A DNA stretch of 64,000 nucleotides, taken from the NCBI RefSeq assembly GCF_036116635.1, contig NZ_CP107995.1, positions 9,920,001 through 9,984,000 of the forward strand, read 5' to 3'. Shown in pieces: positions 44,393 to 52,339 of the stretch. The notes beneath the pieces were generated by a model, which saw only the letters and a program-made list of their open reading frames with translations, was not told the DNA's origin and ran no database searches. The first letter of the stretch is position 1; the number at the start of each line of letters is the position of its first letter. A program made the position numbers and the translations under genes. The stretch comes from Amycolatopsis sp. NBC_00345 (lineage in GTDB: Bacteria; Actinomycetota; Actinomycetes; Mycobacteriales; Pseudonocardiaceae).

Positions 44393-44808
44393 CGGGCTTC
44401 CCTGGTCTTCTGGATGACGCGGCTGCGGCCGCGGAACTCGGCGACGACCTCGGGCCCTTCGGGGGTCTCCCGGTGCACGGTGACGTCGTAGATGCCGTTA
44501 CGGCCCCAGCTGGTCCGCTCGGCGGCGGTGGCGACGAGGTGGTCGCCCAGCCGGCCGGCCGCGACGAAGGAGATCTCCGCGCCGGCGGCGACGGTGACCG
44601 GGCCGTGGGTGTTGCAGGCGAGCGCGAACGCGGTGTCGGCCAGCAGGAACAGGTAGCCGCCGTGGGCGATGTCGTGGCCGTTGACCATCGACTCCGTGAC
44701 CACCATGGTGGCGACGGCTCGTCCGTCGGCGGCCTCGACGAGTTCGATCCCCAGCGCGCGGGAGGCCTCGTCGGTGTCGAACATCGTGTGCGCGGCGTTG
44801 CGTGCCAA
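44389..44808 (-). CDS. paaI: PaaI hotdog-fold acyl-CoA thioesterase
   Basis: 139 residues. The hotdog signature MVNGHDIAHGGYLFLLADTAFALA contains the catalytic-type Asn-Gly-His and Asp region of PaaI. It hydrolyses stalled hydroxylated phenylacetyl-CoA intermediates and so rescues CoA. Start TTG 44808 has GGAGG nine bases upstream; ATG 44784 is the alternative without a ribosome site. First gene of the paaIKR unit; its promoter is overlapped by a PaaR site at 44833. Confidence 0.9.
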   Translation of the reverse strand: MARNAAHTMFDTDEASRALGIELVEAADGRAVATMVVTESMVNGHDIAHGGYLFLLADTAFALACNTHGPVTVAAGAEISFVAAGRLGDHLVATAAERTSWGRNGIYDVTVHRETPEGPEVVAEFRGRSRVIQKTREAR

Positions 44809-44832
44809 GTCCGGCGCCTCCGTGCTCCAGTA

Positions 44833-44854
44833 ACTGACCGAATGGCCGGTAATT
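44833..44854. promoter_or_regulatory. PaaR operator 1 (paaI side)
   Basis: ACTGACCG-N6-CGGTAATT fits the PaaR site known from Corynebacterium (ACTNACCG-N6-CGGTNAGT) with one mismatch in the second half. It starts 25 bp upstream of the paaI start codon. Confidence 0.72.
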
Positions 44855-44944
44855 AGCGTCCGGAGTCAGTAAAGGCGCGCGGCGGCTCCGGTGTCAAGCG
44901 CCCGGGGCTTTCGATCCGGGCCGGGAACGGCTACCATGCGACTT

Positions 44945-44966
44945 ACTGAACGTCCGGTTGGTAATT
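44945..44966. promoter_or_regulatory. PaaR operator 2 (paaZ side)
   Basis: ACTGAACG-N6-TGGTAATT, same spacing as operator 1 with CG at the centre (TCCGGT), ends 16 bp before the paaZ ATG. The pair would allow one repressor to shut both divergent units. Confidence 0.7.
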
Positions 44967-44982
44967 CGGCGAGAGGGTCGGC

Positions 44983-47013
44983 ATGGTTCTGCTCCGCAGC
45001 TACGTCTCCGGTGGTTGGCACACTGCGTCCGGAGAGGGTGTCCCGCTGCACGACGCGGCCACCGGCGAGGAGGTCGCCCGGGTCTCGTCCGAGGGCGTCG
45101 ACTTCGCCGCCGCGCTCGAGTACGGCCGCACGGTGGGCGGGCCGGCGTTGCGTGAGCTGACCTTCCACCAGCGCGCGGCCCTGCTCAAGGCGCTCGCCTC
45201 GCACCTGCGCGAACACCGCGAGGAGCTGTACGCGCTTTCGGCGAAGACCGGCTCCACGCTGGGCGACTCGAAGTTCGACATCGACGGCGGCATCGGCGTG
45301 CTGTTCAGCTACGCCTCGAAGGGCAAGCGCGAGCTGCCGAACGACACGGTCTACGTCGACGGCGCGGTGGAGCCGCTGAGCCGGGGCGGCACATTCGTCG
45401 CGCAGCACATCGCCACGCCGCTGCACGGGGTCGCGGTCCAGATCAACGCGTTCAACTTCCCGGTGTGGGGGCCGCTGGAGAAGTTCGCGCCCGCGTTCCT
45501 GGCCGGCGTGCCGAGTCTGGTCAAGCCCGCGAGCCAGACCGCCTACCTCACCGCGCGGCTGGTGGAGCTGATCATCGAATCGGGCATCCTGCCCGAGGGC
45601 TCGCTGCAGTTCGTCGCGGGCAGCGTCGGCGACCTGCTGGACCACCTCACGGCGCAGGACCTGGTGTCGTTCACCGGCTCGGCGTCCACCGCGCAGAAGC
45701 TGCGCGCGCACCCGGCGGTCGTCCGCAACTCCGTGCGGTTCAACGCGGAGGCCGACTCGCTGAACTGCTCGATCCTGGCGCCCGACGCGCGGCCGTCCAC
45801 GCCGGAGTTCGACCTGTTCGTGAAGCAGCTGGTCACCGAGATGACCGTGAAGGCGGGCCAGAAGTGCACCGCGATCCGCCGCGCGTTCGTGCCGGCCGAG
45901 CTGCTGGACGACGTCGCCGAGGCCGCGAGCGCGCGGCTGGCGAAGGTGACCGTCGGCAACCCGGCCGCGGAAGGCGTCCGGATGGGCGCGCTGGCCAGCC
46001 TGGAACAGCGTGAAGAGGTACGGCGGTCGCTCAAGGCCCTGCTCGACGCGGGCAGCGTGGTCTTCGGCGACCCCGAGCACGTCGACGTGGTGGACGGCGA
46101 CGCCGCGAAGGGCGCGTTCATGTCACCCGTGCTGCTGAAGGCCGACCCGGAGCGTTCGGAGCCGCACGAGGTCGAGGCGTTCGGGCCGGTGTCCACGCTC
46201 ATGCCGTACACCTCGATCGAGCAGGTCATCGAGCTGGCCGCGCGCGGCGGCGGCAGCCTCGCCGGGTCGATCGTGACCGGCGACCCGGAGTTCGCCCGGA
46301 CGGTCGTGCTCGGCGTCGCGCCGTACCACGGCCGGTTGCTGGTGCTGGACAGCGACGACGCGAAGGAGTCGACGGGCCACGGCTCGCCGATGCCGCAGCT
46401 CGTCCACGGCGGCCCCGGCCGCGCCGGCGGCGGCGAGGAAATGGGCGGCATCCGCGGCGTGCTGCACCACCTGCAGCGCACGGCTGTGCAGGGCAGCCCG
46501 GCCGTGCTGAGCGCCGTCACCGGCCGATGGGTCGCCGGCGCCCCGAGGACCGAAGGCGGCGAGCACCCGTTCCGCAAGTCGCTGGCCGAACTGCGTGTCG
46601 GCGACTGCGTTGTCGCGGGCCCGCGCACGGTGACCCGCGCGGACATCGACCACTTCGCCGAGTTCACCGGCGACACCTTCTACGCGCACACCAACCCGGA
46701 GGCGGCCGCGGCCAACCCGCTGTTCGGCGGGATCGTCGCGCACGGCTACCTGGTGGTGTCGTTCGCGGCGGGCCTGTTCGTCTCGCCCGAGCCGGGGCCG
46801 GTGCTGGCCAACTACGGCCTGGAGAACCTGCGTTTCCTCACCCCGGTCAAGGTCGACGACGCCCTGACGGTGACGTTGACCGCCAAGCAGATCACCCCGC
46901 GGATCGACCAGGAGTACGGCGAAGTGCGCTGGGACGCCGACGTCACCAACCAGGACGGCGACTCCGTGGCCAAGTACGACGTGCTCACCCTCGTTTCGAA
47001 GGAGCAGCCGTGA
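44983..47013 (+). CDS. paaZ: PaaZ: oxepin-CoA hydrolase / 3-oxo-5,6-dehydrosuberyl-CoA semialdehyde dehydrogenase
   Basis: 676 residues, bifunctional. The N-terminal aldehyde dehydrogenase domain (about 1-515) has FNFPVWGP, catalytic-type Glu in FNAEADSLN and catalytic Cys in GQKCTAIRR. The C-terminal MaoC-like hotdog hydratase domain (from about 545) has FAEFTGDTFYAHTNPEAA and GGIVAHGYL. Together they open the oxepin ring and oxidise the resulting aldehyde. ATG 44983 follows GAGAGGG. Stop and paaA start overlap (GTGA). First gene of paaZABCDE. Confidence 0.95.
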   Translation: MVLLRSYVSGGWHTASGEGVPLHDAATGEEVARVSSEGVDFAAALEYGRTVGGPALRELTFHQRAALLKALASHLREHREELYALSAKTGSTLGDSKFDIDGGIGVLFSYASKGKRELPNDTVYVDGAVEPLSRGGTFVAQHIATPLHGVAVQINAFNFPVWGPLEKFAPAFLAGVPSLVKPASQTAYLTARLVELIIESGILPEGSLQFVAGSVGDLLDHLTAQDLVSFTGSASTAQKLRAHPAVVRNSVRFNAEADSLNCSILAPDARPSTPEFDLFVKQLVTEMTVKAGQKCTAIRRAFVPAELLDDVAEAASARLAKVTVGNPAAEGVRMGALASLEQREEVRRSLKALLDAGSVVFGDPEHVDVVDGDAAKGAFMSPVLLKADPERSEPHEVEAFGPVSTLMPYTSIEQVIELAARGGGSLAGSIVTGDPEFARTVVLGVAPYHGRLLVLDSDDAKESTGHGSPMPQLVHGGPGRAGGGEEMGGIRGVLHHLQRTAVQGSPAVLSAVTGRWVAGAPRTEGGEHPFRKSLAELRVGDCVVAGPRTVTRADIDHFAEFTGDTFYAHTNPEAAAANPLFGGIVAHGYLVVSFAAGLFVSPEPGPVLANYGLENLRFLTPVKVDDALTVTLTAKQITPRIDQEYGEVRWDADVTNQDGDSVAKYDVLTLVSKEQP

Positions 47014-47948
47014 CCGCGACTTTGCCGGAGCCGGACCTCGAAGAACTCTTCGAGCACACCATCGAGCGCGACCAGCGCATCGAGCCGCGCGACTGGGTGC
47101 CCGAGGGCTATCGCAAGACGATGATCCGCCAGATCGCGCAGCACGCGCACTCGGAGATCATCGGCATGCAGCCGGAGGGCAACTGGATCACGCGCGCGCC
47201 TTCCTTGCGGCGTAAGGCGATTCTGCTCGCGAAGGTGCAGGACGAGGCCGGCCACGGGCTGTACCTGTACTCGGCCGCGGCGACGCTGGGCGCGGACCGC
47301 GCGGACCTGACCGACAAGCTGATCACCGGACGGCAGAAGTACTCGTCGATCTTCAACTACCCGACGCTGACCTTCGCCGACGTCGGCGTGATCGGCTGGC
47401 TGGTCGACGGCGCCGCGATCTGCAACCAGGTGCCGCTGTGCCGCAGCTCGTACGGGCCGTACGCGCGGGCGATGATCCGCATCTGCAAGGAGGAGTCGTT
47501 CCACCAGCGGCAGGGTTTCGAGCTGCTGATGACGATGATGCGGGGCACCGGGCAGCAGCGGGAGATGGTGCAGGAGGCGGTGAACCGCTGGTGGTGGCCG
47601 TCGCTGATGATGTTCGGCCCGCCGGACGCGGACTCGCCGAACACCGCGCAGTCCATGGCCTGGAAGGTCAAGCGGCACACCAACGACGAGCTGCGGCAGC
47701 GTTTCGTCGACATGTCGGTACCGCAGGCGGCGGCGCTGGGCGTCACCTTCCCGGACTCCGAGCTTCGCTGGAATGCCGAACGGGAGCACTACGACTTCGG
47801 CGCCGTCGACTGGGACGAGTTCAAGAACGTGCTGAAGGGCAACGGGCCCTGCAACACGCAGCGTGTCGCGCACCGTAAGCGCGCGCAGGACGAAGGCGCC
47901 TGGGTGCGTGAGGCCGCAGCCGCCCATGCAGCGAAGAAGGGTTCGTGA
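47010..47948 (+). CDS. paaA: PaaA, catalytic subunit of ring-1,2-phenylacetyl-CoA epoxidase
   Basis: 312 residues, the size of PaaA. The diiron four-helix core is visible: HAHSEIIGMQPEGNWI, AKVQDEAGHGLYLY (E-x2-H) and CKEESFHQRQGF (E-x2-H). It forms the A2C2-type complex with PaaC and, with PaaB, D and E, inserts one oxygen into phenylacetyl-CoA. GTG 47010 overlaps the paaZ stop; GGAG at 47001 precedes it. Its stop overlaps the paaB start. Confidence 0.95.
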   Translation: MTATLPEPDLEELFEHTIERDQRIEPRDWVPEGYRKTMIRQIAQHAHSEIIGMQPEGNWITRAPSLRRKAILLAKVQDEAGHGLYLYSAAATLGADRADLTDKLITGRQKYSSIFNYPTLTFADVGVIGWLVDGAAICNQVPLCRSSYGPYARAMIRICKEESFHQRQGFELLMTMMRGTGQQREMVQEAVNRWWWPSLMMFGPPDADSPNTAQSMAWKVKRHTNDELRQRFVDMSVPQAAALGVTFPDSELRWNAEREHYDFGAVDWDEFKNVLKGNGPCNTQRVAHRKRAQDEGAWVREAAAAHAAKKGS

Positions 47949-48232
47949 TGAAGCACGATTGGCCGTTGTACGAGGTTTTCGTCCGGGGCAAGCGCGGGCT
48001 GAACCACGTGCACGTCGGCTCGCTGCACGCGGCCGACGACGACATGGCGCTGCACAACGCGCGTGACCTGTACACCCGCCGCAACGAGGGCGTTTCCATC
48101 TGGGTGGTGAAGGCGTCGGACATCACCGCGTCCTCGCCGGACGAGAAGGACCCGTTCTTCGCGCCGAGCGGCGACAAGGTGTACCGGCACCCGACGTTCT
48201 ACGAAATCCCCGACGACGTTCCGCACATGTAG
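47948..48232 (+). CDS. paaB: PaaB, small subunit of phenylacetyl-CoA epoxidase
   Basis: 94 residues, typical. Contains WPLYEVFVRGKRGLNHVHVG and RRNEGVSIWVVKASDI as in PaaB/PhaG proteins. It bridges the PaaAC heterodimers and is needed for full epoxidase activity. ATG 47948 shares one base with the paaA stop; GTG 47945 is an alternative. Confidence 0.93.
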   Translation: MKHDWPLYEVFVRGKRGLNHVHVGSLHAADDDMALHNARDLYTRRNEGVSIWVVKASDITASSPDEKDPFFAPSGDKVYRHPTFYEIPDDVPHM

Positions 48233-48241
48233 GGGAGAGCC

Positions 48242-49099
48242 ATGTCTTTCGACAACGTCTACGAGTCGCTGACCGAGGAGAACGACGCGCGCTGGGCGTT
48301 CGGCACCGGTTTCGACGACCCACTGTCCGGAATGGACACTTCGGTGCCGGCCGGGCTGGACGCCGCCGCGCTGGGCGCGTACTGCCTGATGCTGGGCGAC
48401 GACGCGCTGATCTTCTCCCACCGCCTGCAGGAATGGGTGACGAACGCGCCCGAGCTGGAGGACGAGGTGGCGGTGGCGAACATCGCCCTCGACCTGCTCG
48501 GCCAGGCCCGGCTCCTGCTGGCCCGCGCCGGCAAGGCCGACGGCTCGGACCGGACCGAGGACTCGTTCGCCTTCTCCCGCGTGGAGAACGAGTTCCGCAA
48601 CGTCCGGCTCGCCGAGCTGGGCGGCGGCCACTTCGGTAACCTGATCGCGCGGCTGTTCGTGTTCTCGACCTGGCGGCTCGCGCTGCTGCAGCGGCTTGAA
48701 TCGAGCGCCGACCCGGTGCTCGCGGCGATCGCGGCCAAGGGCGTCAAGGAGCTGACCTACCACCGCGACTACGCGGCGCAGTGGCTGATCCGGCTCGGCG
48801 ACGGCACCGAGCTGTCGCACGAGCGCATGCAGGAAGGGCTGGCCGAGGTCTGGCCGTACGTGGGCGAGCTGTTCACCACGCACCCGCTGGAGCTGGTAGA
48901 CGCGGCGACGCTGCGGGCCGAATTCGACGCAGTGGTGGACCAGGTTTTCGCGGCGGCCACCGTTGAACGGCCGGAAACCGGTGCTGTCGCTGGGGTTTCC
49001 GGGCGGACGGGCCGCGACGGCGTGCACACCGAGACGATGGGTTTCCTGGTGGGCGAGCTGCAGAGTGTCGCTCGTGCGATGCCCGGTGCGACGTGGTGA
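48242..49099 (+). CDS. paaC: PaaC, structural subunit of phenylacetyl-CoA epoxidase
   Basis: 285 residues. Ferritin-like helical protein lacking a full diiron ligand set, with GDDALIFSHRLQEWVTNAPE, ANIALDLLGQARLLL and KELTYHRDYAAQWLIRLGDG conserved in PaaC. It pairs with PaaA as a scaffold. ATG 48242 follows GGGAGAG; the stop overlaps the paaD start as GTGA. Confidence 0.93.
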   Translation: MSFDNVYESLTEENDARWAFGTGFDDPLSGMDTSVPAGLDAAALGAYCLMLGDDALIFSHRLQEWVTNAPELEDEVAVANIALDLLGQARLLLARAGKADGSDRTEDSFAFSRVENEFRNVRLAELGGGHFGNLIARLFVFSTWRLALLQRLESSADPVLAAIAAKGVKELTYHRDYAAQWLIRLGDGTELSHERMQEGLAEVWPYVGELFTTHPLELVDAATLRAEFDAVVDQVFAAATVERPETGAVAGVSGRTGRDGVHTETMGFLVGELQSVARAMPGATW

Positions 49100-49623
49100 C
49101 CGCCGACGTGTTTGTTCCCGCGGAGGCGGCATCCAGCACCGCTGTGGCGGTGGCGTCCACCGTCACCGATCCCGAGCTGCCGATGCTCACGTTGGCCGAC
49201 CTCGGCGTGCTGCGCGAGGTGTCCGAGTCCGGCGGCCGGGTGACGGTGGCGATCACGCCCACCTACACCGGCTGCCCGGCGATGGACACCATGCGCGACG
49301 ACCTGGAGCACGCGTTGCTGGGCGCCGGGTTCACCGACGTCGAGATCCGGACGGTGCTGGAGCCGGCGTGGACGTCGGACTGGATCTCGGCCGACGGGCG
49401 GCGCAAGCTCGCCGAGGCCGGGATCGCGCCGCCGGGGGCCGCGCCGCGGCGGGCGGCCGGGCCGATCCCGTTGACGCTGGGGCCGCCGGTTTCGCGCGTG
49501 GCCTGCCCGCACTGCGGCTCGCTCGACACCGAGGAGCAGTCGCGGTTCAGCGCGACGGCCTGCCGGGCGCTGCGGCGGTGCCGCGCGTGCCTGGAACCGT
49601 TCGAACACGTCAAGGAGATCTGA
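49096..49623 (+). CDS. paaD: PaaD, assembly factor of phenylacetyl-CoA epoxidase
   Basis: 175 residues (three more if GTG 49093 is used). N-terminal MIP18/DUF59 domain: VTDPELPMLTLADLGVLREV and TPTYTGCPAMD, with a C-terminal zinc-ribbon-like CPHCGS ... CRACLEPF. PaaD proteins are thought to help assemble the Fe-S or diiron centres. Coupled to paaC by a 4-bp overlap and followed after one base by paaE. Confidence 0.92.
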   Translation: MTADVFVPAEAASSTAVAVASTVTDPELPMLTLADLGVLREVSESGGRVTVAITPTYTGCPAMDTMRDDLEHALLGAGFTDVEIRTVLEPAWTSDWISADGRRKLAEAGIAPPGAAPRRAAGPIPLTLGPPVSRVACPHCGSLDTEEQSRFSATACRALRRCRACLEPFEHVKEI

Positions 49624-49624
49624 A

Positions 49625-50701
49625 GTGACCACCGCGGTTTCCCGGCGCACGGGCTTCCACTCCCTGCGGGTCGCCGACGTCGAGCGGCTCTGCGACGACG
49701 CCGTCGCCGTCACCTTCGACGTGCCGCCGTCGCTGGCGGAGACGTTCGCGTTCGCGCCCGGCCAGTCGTTGACGCTGCGGCGTTCCGTCGACGGCCGCGA
49801 CGAGCGCCGCTCGTACTCGATCTGCGCCCAGGCGGGCTCGCGGCCGCGCGTGGGGGTGCGGCTGGTGCCCGACGGCGTCTTCTCGTCCTGGCTGGTCAAC
49901 GACGTCCGCCCGGGTGACGAGGTGGAGGTGGCGGCCCCGGCGGGGTCGTTCACACCGGACTTGACCGCGGGCGGTCACCACGTGCTTGTCGCGGCGGGCT
50001 CGGGGATCACGCCCGTGCTGTCGATCGCGTCTTCGCTGCTGGCCACCCCGGACGCCACCGTGACCGTGCTGTACGGCAACCGCCGCACGGACACGGTGAT
50101 GTTCGCCGACGAGCTGGCCGACCTGAAGGACCGCTGGCCGGCGCGGCTGGAGCTGGTGCACGTGCTCTCGCGCGAGCCCCGCGAGGCGGAGCTGTTCACC
50201 GGCCGCCTCGACGTGGACAAGCTGCGGGCGCTGTTCGATTCGCTGGTCCCGGTGGACGAGGTGGACCACTTCTGGCTGTGCGGCCCGTTCGGGATGGTGA
50301 CGGGAGCGCAGGAGCTGCTGTCGTCACTCGGCGTGCCGGCCGAGCGAGTGCACCAGGAGCTGTTCTACGTCGACGACGTGCCGCCGGAGCCGGTGAAGCA
50401 CGTGGACCCGGCCGTGGTCGGCGCGTCCTCGGAAGTCACGCTGGTGCTGGACGGCCGCTCGACGACCATGAGCCTGCCCCGCGAGTCCTCGGTGCTGGAC
50501 GGCGCGCAGCGGTTCCGCCCGGACCTGCCGTTCGCCTGCAAGGGCGGGGTGTGCGGCACCTGCCGCGCCCGCGTCACCGAGGGCTCGGTGGACATGCGGC
50601 GCAACTTCGCCCTGGAGAAGTCCGAAGTGGACGCTGGGTTCGTGCTCACCTGCCAGTCCCACCCGGTCACCGACCGCGTCACCGTCGACTACGACGCCTG
50701 A
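49625..50701 (+). CDS. paaE: PaaE, reductase of phenylacetyl-CoA epoxidase
   Basis: 358 residues. FNR-like part with FAD motif RRSYSICA and the NADPH-binding GSGITPVLSIASSLL and LCGPFGMV, then a C-terminal plant-type [2Fe-2S] ferredoxin domain, CKGGVCGTCRARV with a fourth Cys in LTCQSHP. It passes electrons from NADPH to the PaaA diiron site. Last gene of the operon; its stop codon overlaps the convergent mannosyltransferase reading frame and adjoins palindrome A4. Confidence 0.95.
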   Translation: MTTAVSRRTGFHSLRVADVERLCDDAVAVTFDVPPSLAETFAFAPGQSLTLRRSVDGRDERRSYSICAQAGSRPRVGVRLVPDGVFSSWLVNDVRPGDEVEVAAPAGSFTPDLTAGGHHVLVAAGSGITPVLSIASSLLATPDATVTVLYGNRRTDTVMFADELADLKDRWPARLELVHVLSREPREAELFTGRLDVDKLRALFDSLVPVDEVDHFWLCGPFGMVTGAQELLSSLGVPAERVHQELFYVDDVPPEPVKHVDPAVVGASSEVTLVLDGRSTTMSLPRESSVLDGAQRFRPDLPFACKGGVCGTCRARVTEGSVDMRRNFALEKSEVDAGFVLTCQSHPVTDRVTVDYDA

Positions 50702-52215
50702 GGGACTCGTGAGTGTTTATGACGGTTAGAACCGTCATAAACACTCACGAGTCCGACCAGCGGCGCGAAGAGGTAGACCGCGGCGAAGCCCCACCACGGC
50801 AACAGCGTTGCGCCGTCCGGGTGCGTGGTGAGGAGGAGCCACACTGACAGACCCGCGGCGACGCCGGTCCAGGACGCCCGCCACTTCATCGCGGCGGCCA
50901 GCGCCAACGGCCAGCTCAAGTACCACGGGAACGTCACCGCGTTGAACAGCGCGGTGACGAGCAGGGCGAGCGCGGCCCCGCGAATCGCCACCGGGCCGCC
51001 GTCTCGGGAGCGCCACCACAGCCACCCGACGAGCCCGGCGAGCACGACCCAGCCGGCCAGCCGGGCCGCCGCGAGCACCCCGGCCCCGGTGCCCAGCGGG
51101 GTCAGGTAGCCGAGCAGTTTCCCGGCCGCCGTCGGGATCGACAGCCACGTCTCGACCCACGAATTGGTGCCCAGCGCGGAAATCCAGCCGAGATCGACCC
51201 CGGCCACGACCGTCCACAGCCCGAAAACGCCGACCACGGTGGCGACCGCGCTGGCCGCGGGGACCAGCATCGCCGACGCGCGCCGCGGAGCCCTGGCGCT
51301 GTGCGCCACCCCGGAAGTCCCAGCGCGGTGCGCGACCCCGGAAGTCCCAGCGCGGTGCGCCACCCAGATCCACACCAGGAACGGCAGCGCCACGGCCGCG
51401 GTCACCTTCACCGCGGCGGCGGTGGCCACCAGCGCGAAACCGCGGACGTGGGCGTGGTCGAGCACGAACAGCGTGCCGCGGGCGAGCAGCCCGACCATGA
51501 GCAGGTCGTTGTGCGCGCCGGAGACCAGAACCAGCAGCACGAACGGATTGGCCGCGCCGAGCCACAGCGCGTTCGCCGGCCGTCCGCCGAGGTGGTCACA
51601 CAGGCGGGGGAGCGAGACGCACAGCAACACCAGACCGCTGGCCAGAAGCAGCCGGGTCAGCAGCGCGGCGGGCAGGAGCTGGCCCCCGGTCACGCCGATC
51701 CCGATCTTGGTGACCAGGACGAACAGCGGCCCGTACGGCGAAGTGACGGTGAGCCATCGGTGGCTGTCCGGGTTTTCGATGATCGGGTGCGACAGCGCGG
51801 CGGGCACCGTCGAGTACGGGTCGAACCCGGAGTCCGCGACGACCCCCTGCGCCAGGTACGAGTACAGGTCGGTGCTGAACAACGGCGGCGCCAGCAACAG
51901 TGGCACGGTCCACCACAGGACCGCCCGCGTCACCCCGCGCGTGTCGGCGGTCCCGGCCATGACCTCCCGGCCCAGCCGCACCCAGGCCAGGATCAGCAGG
52001 CCCACGCCGAGGTAGAGCAGCGTGGTCGAGAGTGCCCTTCCCGGGCCGTGGCGCAGTTCGCCGAGCACGGTGCCGGTGAACAGCGGGTCGTTCGCCATCG
52101 TGGCCCCGGCGCCGGGCGCGCCGGCGCACAGCAGGATCGAGCCGAGCAGGCCCAGCCGGAACGCCGGCACTCGGTGTGGCCGGGCCATTGTGGACAGTGC
52201 GGGATCGGTCAGCAT
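50689..52215 (-). CDS. MptB-like polyprenol-phosphomannose alpha-1,6-mannosyltransferase (GT-C)
   Basis: 508 residues with about twelve hydrophobic helices. The luminal loop FSTDLYSYLAQGVVADSGFDPYSTVP is the GT-C acidic/aromatic signature of MptA/MptB proteins, which build the mannan core of lipomannan in mycobacteria and relatives. A 9-residue tandem repeat (VAHRAGTSG) sits in one loop. The last codons (SVYDGSNRHKHSR) are palindrome A4 itself, so the repeat has supplied the C-terminus. ATG 52215 follows AGGGTGAGC. It is divergent from the response regulator at 52340. Confidence 0.82.
   Translation of the reverse strand: MLTDPALSTMARPHRVPAFRLGLLGSILLCAGAPGAGATMANDPLFTGTVLGELRHGPGRALSTTLLYLGVGLLILAWVRLGREVMAGTADTRGVTRAVLWWTVPLLLAPPLFSTDLYSYLAQGVVADSGFDPYSTVPAALSHPIIENPDSHRWLTVTSPYGPLFVLVTKIGIGVTGGQLLPAALLTRLLLASGLVLLCVSLPRLCDHLGGRPANALWLGAANPFVLLVLVSGAHNDLLMVGLLARGTLFVLDHAHVRGFALVATAAAVKVTAAVALPFLVWIWVAHRAGTSGVAHRAGTSGVAHSARAPRRASAMLVPAASAVATVVGVFGLWTVVAGVDLGWISALGTNSWVETWLSIPTAAGKLLGYLTPLGTGAGVLAAARLAGWVVLAGLVGWLWWRSRDGGPVAIRGAALALLVTALFNAVTFPWYLSWPLALAAAMKWRASWTGVAAGLSVWLLLTTHPDGATLLPWWGFAAVYLFAPLVGLVSVYDGSNRHKHSRVPQAS
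50703..50754. repeat. Palindrome family A, copy A4
   Basis: 52 bp, two perfect 25-bp arms starting GGACTCGTGAGTGTTTATGA with an AG centre. It starts one base after the paaE stop and lies inside the 3' end of the mannosyltransferase frame. Confidence 0.9.
51304..51363. repeat. 27-bp in-frame tandem duplication
   Basis: Two units beginning CGCCACCCCGGAAGTCCCAG and CGCGACCCCGGAAGTCCCAG (51304-51330, 51331-51357) plus the start of a third. It encodes the VAHRAGTSG repeat in a loop of the mannosyltransferase. Confidence 0.85.
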
Positions 52216-52280
52216 GCTCACCCTGGGAACGGATCTTCGGCGAAATGACCGTTCGAGCGTCGCCAAACGGGGTGAGCTGT

Positions 52281-52300
52281 TCCTGAAGGATCCTGAAGCG
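52281..52300. promoter_or_regulatory. 10-bp direct repeat in the divergent promoter region
   Basis: TCCTGAAGGA and TCCTGAAGCG lie head to tail with a 10-bp period, one helical turn, between the mannosyltransferase and the response regulator. OmpR-type dimers bind such repeats, so this is the likely site of the adjacent regulator. Confidence 0.5.
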
Positions 52301-52339
52301 CGTTTCAGCCTCGGGTGGCGCTTCATGGATCATGGGGTG

